Of a DNA stretch of 64,000 bases, positions 58,665-64,000 are shown piece by piece (the first letter of the stretch is position 1; each line of letters opens with the position of its first letter). Origin of the DNA: Chryseobacterium sp. Leaf404. GTDB lineage: Bacteria; Bacteroidota; Bacteroidia; Flavobacteriales; Weeksellaceae. The stretch is taken from NCBI RefSeq assembly GCF_001424145.1, contig NZ_LMQM01000001.1:682001-746000 (forward strand), read 5' to 3'. A program made the position numbers and the translations under genes. The notes under the pieces are model-generated. The model was given only the letters and a program-made list of their open reading frames with translations, was not told where the DNA came from and did not search any database.

Positions 58665-59603
58665 CTATTTCTTCAGCCAGAACTGACTGTCTTTTCTGTC
58701 AGATCTTTTCACTCCGTTATTAATATTGTAGGCAAAACCCACTCCCAAAGTCTGCTTCAGCTGCGTTTTCTGAATTTGATTATGGTCATACAGCAAATCT
58801 AAAGTGATGTTGGAAGAAATATGTTTATTGATTTTCATTTTCAGAAGCATATTGTAGGATAGCACCATGTGGTCTGGATCTTCCAGATAATTAGAGAAAA
58901 CAGTTCCTGTATTAATCATCTCAATATTTTCCATAAGCTTCACTTTGTAGAGGGCGTTTCCGTAGAAACCAAACTGCATCAGGAAGCTTTCGCCGTTATT
59001 TTTAAGGCCATAAGTTCCGGCAGTCTGCAATTCATTATCCAGAACAAATGTAAATCTGGCATTCGCTGGGCGTAACGTTATCGTGAGGTTGTCATCGGGT
59101 CTGTAGGTAATTCCTAAACCGGCATTCACATATCCGGGTGCCATAAAAGAAGAGATTTTTTTAGCTTCAGGATTATTTCCGTCTTCGTATCCGTGAGAAA
59201 ACTGGCTTTGTAAGCTCGCTCCTGCAGAAACATACCAGCTTTTAGAAAACTGCCTTCCGTAGTTGGTAGAAAGATTGATAACGTCTTGGGTTTTGCGGGT
59301 GCCGATTCCCTGAGTGGTGTTTTGACCGTAGTTTAAAATAAAAATGTTTTCCCAAAGATTTCTGCCTTTTTCGTAGGTGAGGTTTTCGTTTAAACTTCCC
59401 AGCCAGCCCAGGTTATTGGCTCCACCGCCTACCCAGTTAGAAAAAGCTGCCTGATTAAGCATCACGGCAATCTGGCCGTCTACAGACCAATATCTTTGTT
59501 TTTTAATTGTATCTACCGCTGCAGAGTCACTGATGATTACCTGAGCATTCATTTGAAAACAGGTAAAGATCAGAAAAATGAATAAAAGTTTCTTTGTGTT
59601 CAT
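58665..59603 (-). CDS. DUF3078 outer-membrane-type secreted protein
   Basis: A 312-residue exported protein: signal ends at CFQMNAQ. DUF3078 features: WSVDGQIAVMLNQAAFSNWVGGGANNLGWLGSLN (N-terminal strand-rich), then repeated beta strands, TLGVGFAYNIN at the C-terminus. Likely an outer-membrane barrel, function unknown. Minus-strand -7 at 59623-59630. Confidence 0.83.
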   Translation of the reverse strand: MNTKKLLFIFLIFTCFQMNAQVIISDSAAVDTIKKQRYWSVDGQIAVMLNQAAFSNWVGGGANNLGWLGSLNENLTYEKGRNLWENIFILNYGQNTTQGIGTRKTQDVINLSTNYGRQFSKSWYVSAGASLQSQFSHGYEDGNNPEAKKISSFMAPGYVNAGLGITYRPDDNLTITLRPANARFTFVLDNELQTAGTYGLKNNGESFLMQFGFYGNALYKVKLMENIEMINTGTVFSNYLEDPDHMVLSYNMLLKMKINKHISSNITLDLLYDHNQIQKTQLKQTLGVGFAYNINNGVKRSDRKDSQFWLKK

Positions 59604-59622
59604 TAAAAGTATTTTTTCACGG

Positions 59623-59630
59623 CAAAAATA
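59623..59630 (-). promoter_or_regulatory. -7 element of the DUF3078 gene
   Basis: Minus strand reads TATTTTTG, exact TAnnTTTG, 19 bp before the ATG at 59603. Confidence 0.45.
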
Positions 59631-59801
59631 AGAATATATAAACAGACGGTAGAATGAGTTGTTTTGAAAATTTTCATCATTTGCTTCAATCTTTTTCTAA
59701 TGTCTGAGAAATAAAATAATACGGCACAGAGATTAATAACTTTCTGTCCTGATAATATTTAAAAATGTAAAATTAAAAGCCAAAATTTCCGAAATTTATC
59801 C

Positions 59802-60602
59802 ATGGCTTTCCTTTTGAGAGACAGAAGTATGATTAAAGATATAGTTTCAAAAAAAGCACTGTTTTATCCTTTGATAATGCTGGCTGCGATGTGGTTCGGT
59901 TTTCTGCTGCAGGCCAATGGCTTTTTTGACAGTTGCTTCGGTGCAGTTATTCCGTTGTTGCCTGAAGGTCTTTTGGGTATCATTACCTCCCCGCTTCTTC
60001 ATGGGAGTACAGATCATATTGTAAGTAATTCTATCCCGATTGCGATTTTGATGTTTCTTTTATATCAGTTTTACCCTGAGGTGGCCAGCAAAGTTTTTGT
60101 AATAGGATGGATTGCTACAGGATTTCTGGTCTGGGTTCTTCCGCCGGTTGATATTTTCACAGGCGAATATGCTTACACCTGTACCATCGGCGCGAGTGGA
60201 GTGGTGTATGTTCTTGCGTTTTTCCTTTTTTTCAGTGGTGTATTCAGATGGAATATGAAACTGCTTACCATTTCTCTGCTTGTTGTACTGTATTATGGAA
60301 GTTTAATTTGGGGAATGTTTCCCGAAGAACTCTTCAGCACCATGATGGAGCCAAGTAAAATTTCCTGGCAGGCACACTCAGCAGGTGCAATTGTAGGAAG
60401 TGTTTTGGCCCTTACTTTCAAGAAATCTGGTGAGAAAAAGAAAAAATACATTTGGGAGTTTCCCGATTATTATAGTGAGAAAGATGATAAGCTCTGGCAG
60501 GAATACAAAGAAAACCACCCAGATGACTTCCTAGAACTTCCGTACCAGAAAAGAGAGGATATTTGGGATCATCTGGAAGATTTGAGAAGAAATAAATCTT
60601 AA
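59802..60602 (+). CDS. Second rhomboid-family intramembrane protease
   Basis: A 266-residue (or 257 from the ATG at 59829) polytopic protein. Catalytic Ser132 in GASGVVYV and His192 in QAHSAGAIVG fit rhomboid; the L1 motif is LLHGSTDHIVSN. Six membrane segments are followed by a soluble, charged C-terminal tail of about 60 residues with Tyr/Trp (IWEFPDYYSEKDDK, ENHPDDFLELPYQ), not seen in the rhomboid at 26549. The start is uncertain: ATG 59802 and ATG 59829 are both in frame; the latter begins MIKDIVSKK and has a purine-rich stretch before it. Confidence 0.85.
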   Translation: MAFLLRDRSMIKDIVSKKALFYPLIMLAAMWFGFLLQANGFFDSCFGAVIPLLPEGLLGIITSPLLHGSTDHIVSNSIPIAILMFLLYQFYPEVASKVFVIGWIATGFLVWVLPPVDIFTGEYAYTCTIGASGVVYVLAFFLFFSGVFRWNMKLLTISLLVVLYYGSLIWGMFPEELFSTMMEPSKISWQAHSAGAIVGSVLALTFKKSGEKKKKYIWEFPDYYSEKDDKLWQEYKENHPDDFLELPYQKREDIWDHLEDLRRNKS

Positions 60603-60632
60603 ATGGTTATATTTGATATAAATAAAACATGA

Positions 60633-61742
60633 ATGTACACAGAAGAGCAACTGTATTCTATTGCGCTGCGGGAGTGTAATTTTATAGGAGATATCAACTT
60701 TCTGAAATTGGTGCGCCGCTTCGGAACGGCAGAAAATGTCTGGAAGTTTTCTAAAAAAGAACTCAGCAAAACCGGCGGAATGGGCTTAAAAACGGTTTCA
60801 GATATAGGAAATTCGGCTCATTTGAAATTTGCCGAAAAGGAAATCGCTTTCTGCGAAAAAAATTCAGTTAAAATAAATCTCCGCCATCAAAAAGAGCTTC
60901 CGTTTTTGCTCAGTGAATGTGATGATGCACCGGCAATTCTTTATCAGAAAGGAAATTTTGACGTAAATTTAAAAACAGTGAGCATGGTCGGAACGAGAAA
61001 TATTACTTCTTACGGCAAAAAATTTATAGAAGATTTTTTTGAAGAGACAAAATCACATTCATACATTTCAGTGAGTGGTTTGGCGCTGGGTGTTGATAAA
61101 GAGGTTCACGAGCAGTCTTTAAAGCATCAAATTCAGACGATTGGAGTTTTGGCACATGGTTTTCACACGTTTTATCCGGCGAAAAACAGGAAGCTATCAG
61201 AAAAGATAATTGAAGAAGGTGGAGGATTGTTAACGGAATTTAATTCCTCAAGAAAACCCGACCGCGAAAATTTCATCCAGAGAAATAGAGTGGTAGCGGG
61301 AATGTCTCCGGCAACAATTGTAGTAGAAACAGCTTTTGGTGGTGGATCGATCAGTACCGCAACCTTTGCCAATACTTACAACAGGGATGTTTTTGCTTTG
61401 CCGGGAAGAATTTCAGACAGATATAGCCAGGGTTGTAATCATTTGATTTATCAGAATAAAGCAACTGCAATTTCTACATTAAAAGATTTGCTTGACTTGC
61501 TGGGATTTAATGATTCTAAAGATATCATTGAAGAGCTTTTCCCGCAGAGTAAAATTACGATTCAATTATCTGAAAGTCAGGAATTAATTTATCTCCGTAT
61601 CAAACAAAATCCTCATGTCACGTTAGATGATCTGGCGGAAAAAACAGAGATGCCTTCTCATAAATTATTACCGGTAATCCTGGAGCTGGAGCTTTTAGGA
61701 AAAGTAAAATCATTTTCCGGGAGACAATTTTTGGCTATTTAA
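60633..61742 (+). CDS. dprA: DNA-processing protein DprA
   Basis: A 369-residue protein that loads RecA on incoming single-stranded DNA during natural transformation. Domains: N-terminal helix-hairpin-helix/SAM-like (about 1-75), Rossmann fold DprA core (about 100-300) with VGTRNITSYGKKFIEDF, SGLALGVDKEVHEQSL, GVLAHGFHTFYPAKNRKLSE and QRNRVVAGMSPATIVVE, then a C-terminal winged-helix (about 305-369). Starts 31 bp after the rhomboid gene; no other competence genes seen. Confidence 0.93.
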   Translation: MYTEEQLYSIALRECNFIGDINFLKLVRRFGTAENVWKFSKKELSKTGGMGLKTVSDIGNSAHLKFAEKEIAFCEKNSVKINLRHQKELPFLLSECDDAPAILYQKGNFDVNLKTVSMVGTRNITSYGKKFIEDFFEETKSHSYISVSGLALGVDKEVHEQSLKHQIQTIGVLAHGFHTFYPAKNRKLSEKIIEEGGGLLTEFNSSRKPDRENFIQRNRVVAGMSPATIVVETAFGGGSISTATFANTYNRDVFALPGRISDRYSQGCNHLIYQNKATAISTLKDLLDLLGFNDSKDIIEELFPQSKITIQLSESQELIYLRIKQNPHVTLDDLAEKTEMPSHKLLPVILELELLGKVKSFSGRQFLAI

Positions 61743-61876
61743 TATTTAATGATTTCTTAATATTTCATTATTTTAGATATAACATTTCATATTTGGCAAA
61801 AATTAATGAAAAATTATTGATTTAATAATATTATGATGTATTATTATTGAATTTTCAATAAATATGATTTAACCTA

Positions 61877-61906
61877 TTGCAAATCTTGAAAAAAAAATTA
61901 AATTTG
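61877..61906 (+). promoter_or_regulatory. Promoter of gdhA
   Basis: TTG at 61877-61879, 19-bp spacer, TAAATTTG at 61899-61906, 26 bp before the ATG. Full Bacteroidetes consensus. Confidence 0.75.
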
Positions 61907-61931
61907 TTGATATAATTTTCAACCCTAATAT

Positions 61932-63290
61932 ATGGAACAATATAATGTTGATCAGAAAATTCAGGAGTTTATTGCAAAGATAGAAGCAAAAAACCCTAAT
62001 GAACCGGAATTCTTACAGGCCGTGAAAGAAGTGGCTGTAACTGTAATTCCGTTTATCCTTACAAGAAAGGAATACACTGGAATGAAGCTTCTGGAAAGAA
62101 TGGCAGAAGCAGAAAGAATTATCATTTTCAGAGTTCCTTGGGTTGACGACAAAGGAGAAATTCAGGTAAACAGAGGTTTCAGAATTCAGATGAACTCTGC
62201 AATTGGGCCTTACAAAGGAGGAATCCGTTTCCATCCAACCGTAAACCTTTCAGTTCTTAAATTCTTAGCCTTCGAGCAGGTTTTCAAAAACTCTTTAACT
62301 ACGCTTCCGATGGGAGGTGGTAAAGGAGGGTCAGACTTCGATCCGCAAGGTAAAACTGATATGGAAGTGATGAGATTCTGTCAGGCTTTCATGGCTGAGC
62401 TTTGTAAGCATGTAGGTCCTGAAACAGACGTTCCTGCCGGTGATATCGGTGTAGGTGCTAGAGAAATCGGATACCTTTTCGGAATGTACAAGAAGATCAG
62501 AAACGAATTTACGGGAGTTCTTACAGGGAAAGGTCTTGCTTACGGTGGATCATTAATCCGTCCTGAAGCTACTGGTTACGGTGTGGTCTATTTCGCAGAG
62601 CAGATGCTGAAGACTATCGGACAGACTTTTAAAGATAAAATTGTTTCAGTTTCAGGTTTCGGTAACGTTGCTTGGGGGGTAATCAAAAAAGTACACGAGC
62701 TTGGCGGAAAAGTGGTTACACTTTCGGGTCCTGACGGTTATGTATATGATAAAGACGGTATCGACGGAGAAAAAATCGATTTCCTTCTTGAGTTGAGAGC
62801 TTCAGGGAACAACAGAGCTGAAGATTATGTGAAAAAATATCCATCAGCAGTTTTCTATGCCGGGAAACGTCCTTGGGAAGTAAAATGTGATGTGGCCATT
62901 CCTTCTGCAACTCAGAATGAACTTGACTTCGAAGATGCTAAAATGCTGGTTGAAAACGGTTGTCTTTGTGTAACTGAAGCGGCAAACATGCCTTCAACAC
63001 TGGAAGCAATTAACTATTTCCTCGACAATAAAGTTTTATTCTCTCCGGGGAAAGCTTCAAATGCCGGTGGTGTAGCTACTTCAGGTTTAGAAATGACGCA
63101 AAACTCCATCAGATTAAACTGGACTTCTGAAGAAGTTGACGCAAGACTGAAAGAAATCATGATCGGAATCCACAAAGCTTGTAGAGACTACGGTAAAGAG
63201 GAAGACGGATATGTAAACTATGTAAAAGGTGCAAACATCGCCGGCTTCGTAAAAGTAGCTGAAGCAATGTTGGCTCAAGGTGTAGTATAA
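61932..63290 (+). CDS. gdhA: Glutamate dehydrogenase
   Basis: A 452-residue hexameric GDH (2-oxoglutarate + NH4+ to glutamate), probably NADP-linked by its length and type. Seen: IIFRVPWVDDKGEIQVNRGFRIQMNSAIGPYKGGIRFHPTVN in part, catalytic Lys in LPMGGGKGGSDFDPQGK, DVPAGDIGVGAREIGYLFG, GYGVVYFAEQML and the nucleotide loop SVSGFGNVAWGV, CVTEAANMPST and FSPGKASNAGGVATSG. Strong own promoter and terminator. Together with GSIII at 41.3 kb it sets the two ammonium routes. Confidence 0.96.
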   Translation: MEQYNVDQKIQEFIAKIEAKNPNEPEFLQAVKEVAVTVIPFILTRKEYTGMKLLERMAEAERIIIFRVPWVDDKGEIQVNRGFRIQMNSAIGPYKGGIRFHPTVNLSVLKFLAFEQVFKNSLTTLPMGGGKGGSDFDPQGKTDMEVMRFCQAFMAELCKHVGPETDVPAGDIGVGAREIGYLFGMYKKIRNEFTGVLTGKGLAYGGSLIRPEATGYGVVYFAEQMLKTIGQTFKDKIVSVSGFGNVAWGVIKKVHELGGKVVTLSGPDGYVYDKDGIDGEKIDFLLELRASGNNRAEDYVKKYPSAVFYAGKRPWEVKCDVAIPSATQNELDFEDAKMLVENGCLCVTEAANMPSTLEAINYFLDNKVLFSPGKASNAGGVATSGLEMTQNSIRLNWTSEEVDARLKEIMIGIHKACRDYGKEEDGYVNYVKGANIAGFVKVAEAMLAQGVV

Positions 63291-63296
63291 AAAATA

Positions 63297-63326
63297 AAGG
63301 CTGGGAAATTTTCCCGGCCTTTTTTC
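63297..63326 (+). terminator. Terminator of gdhA
   Basis: Stem AAGGCTGGGAA (63297-63307) / TTCCCGGCCTT (63311-63321), one G-U pair, T tract. Confidence 0.85.
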
Positions 63327-63375
63327 ATAAAGCCTGTCCCGGGATTATAAATGGGAAAAAGTAATAGTGAAAGTG

Positions 63376-63410
63376 AAAGCATTGAATGTCCAGTTCAATG
63401 CTTTTTTTTT
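63376..63410. terminator. Hairpin between gdhA and the low-complexity gene
   Basis: Perfect stem AAAGCATTGAA (63376-63386) / TTCAATGCTTT (63394-63403) with a T10 tract on the plus strand; may also serve the minus-strand gene ending at 63424. Confidence 0.75.
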
Positions 63411-63423
63411 GACACAAATTGTC

Positions 63424-63879
63424 TTATTTTGTCTTTTTTACAGGTGTTGTCGGAGTGGTGGTATTTACCGTCCCGGATCCCGGCATAGGTCTGTTAACCC
63501 CTGTATTTACGGTTCCGCTTGTGTTGAGACTGCCTGTGGTTCCAATGTTGACCGTACCAGGCGATGAAACTTTATTATCCACAATACCTGTACTCATTGG
63601 AAGAGTTCCGTTTGGGTTGGCAGAATTGATGGTTCCATTATTCATGTTGCCCAGATTGCTATTCATAGTTCCCTGCAGAGTGTTTCCGGCGCTTAATTGA
63701 TTATTATTCAACGCTCTTACATCTGAGTTAAGGTTTCCTCTGGGAATAGTCAAACCTTTCTGAGTTGTGGATGGAGTCGTAACAGTTTTTGGAACTGTCT
63801 TTGTCTTTTGAGGTGCAGTCTGTGCAGAAACAGCAAATATACCTCCCATTGCAAAAGCTGCTAAAATTAATTTTTTCAT
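63424..63879 (-). CDS. Secreted Asn/Thr/Gly-rich low-complexity protein
   Basis: A 151-residue exported protein: signal ends FAVSAQ. Mature part is Thr/Asn/Gly/Pro/Ser-rich without Trp, Cys or Tyr, with irregular 8-10-residue turns (TVNIGTTG, SLNTSGTVNTG, GTVNTTTP) and a basic C-terminus (PVKKTK). A Thr/Pro/Lys-rich region follows the signal. No family recognised; composition suggests a disordered or beta-turn surface protein. Confidence 0.55.
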   Translation of the reverse strand: MKKLILAAFAMGGIFAVSAQTAPQKTKTVPKTVTTPSTTQKGLTIPRGNLNSDVRALNNNQLSAGNTLQGTMNSNLGNMNNGTINSANPNGTLPMSTGIVDNKVSSPGTVNIGTTGSLNTSGTVNTGVNRPMPGSGTVNTTTPTTPVKKTK

Positions 63880-64000
63880 AATATAATATTTTGGTGATAA
63901 TCAATACTATACAAATAGCGTACAACTCTGTGATGAGTGATCACATTAATATTTTTTTTACGTTTTAGTTATTTGGAATTTCATTCTTTATATTTTTGCT

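Noticed and set aside
63419..63700. 93-residue plus-strand frame opposite the low-complexity gene
   Set aside because: Val/Pro-rich shadow of a Thr/Asn-rich reverse frame; the minus strand has the signal peptide.
1..64000. tRNA, rRNA, CRISPR, insertion sequence or prophage
   Set aside because: No cloverleaf, spacer-repeat array, transposase or integrase seen in any gap; intergenic regions are short and AT-rich.

Overview
The window reads as a chromosomal segment of a flavobacterium, most likely a Weeksellaceae member such as Chryseobacterium. The call rests on alternative complex III genes, a gldH gliding/type IX secretion lipoprotein, GLPGLI-, DUF3078- and OmpP1-type envelope proteins, type III glutamine synthetase, a SUF iron-sulfur system, many small lipoproteins, weak Shine-Dalgarno sequences, and promoters with the Bacteroidetes pattern TTG-N18/19-TAnnTTTG. 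It is low in GC and densely coding. I see no tRNA, rRNA, CRISPR array, prophage or insertion sequence. The left edge cuts actD; the right edge falls in an intergenic region.

Layout. 1-2535: end of the alternative complex III operon (actD, actE, actF). 2777-6494: secreted protein, NTF2-like lipoprotein, TPR membrane protein, ribH. 6530-8367 (minus): glutathionylspermidine-synthase-like ATP-grasp enzyme with two small lipoproteins. 8424-9272: neutral zinc metallopeptidase. 9348-14414: an S24/HTH repressor divergent from an active Y-family polymerase and a short DnaE, apparently a damage-inducible mutagenesis cassette. 14419-18070 (minus): three glycosyltransferases with sufE and a YgjV-like membrane protein. 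18222-24493: clpC, a two-component pair, then a UspA-like and a DUF1275 protein preceded by a helically phased TTYTAA array. 24769-29046: mutL, rhomboid protease, EEP-family protein, two lipoproteins. 29091-35113 (minus): GH3-family protein, then PBP1A-gldH-ricT-like genes. 35397-41176: OmpP1/FadL porin, SGNH lipoprotein, prs, rplY, sufS. 41330-43525 (minus): glutamine synthetase III. 43909-52498: a two-domain protein with a nucleoside-phosphorylase-like C-terminus, DinB-superfamily protein, a frameshifted lipoprotein gene, M1 peptidase, AT-rich membrane protein, M23 peptidase, coaX, tadA, beta-barrel protein. 52557-54138 (minus): TonB-C protein and GLPGLI protein. 54284-58596: sufA-type carrier, sufB, sufC, sufD. 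58665-63879: DUF3078 protein, second rhomboid, dprA, gdhA and a low-complexity secreted protein.

Shared functions. The SUF pathway is spread over three places (sufE at 16.3 kb, sufS at 40 kb, sufABCD at 54-58.6 kb). Nitrogen assimilation has both the glutamine synthetase III and the glutamate dehydrogenase routes. Envelope biogenesis links PBP1A, GldH, an M23 peptidase, porins and glycosyltransferases. DNA maintenance has MutL, DinB/DnaE and DprA.

The observations most worth following are the two-domain protein at 43909-45600, the phased operator array at 22998-23057, the repressor/DinB/DnaE cassette with a palindrome over the repressor start codon, the frameshifted GldM-C-like lipoprotein at 46330-46964, and the inverted-repeat island between sufC and sufD.
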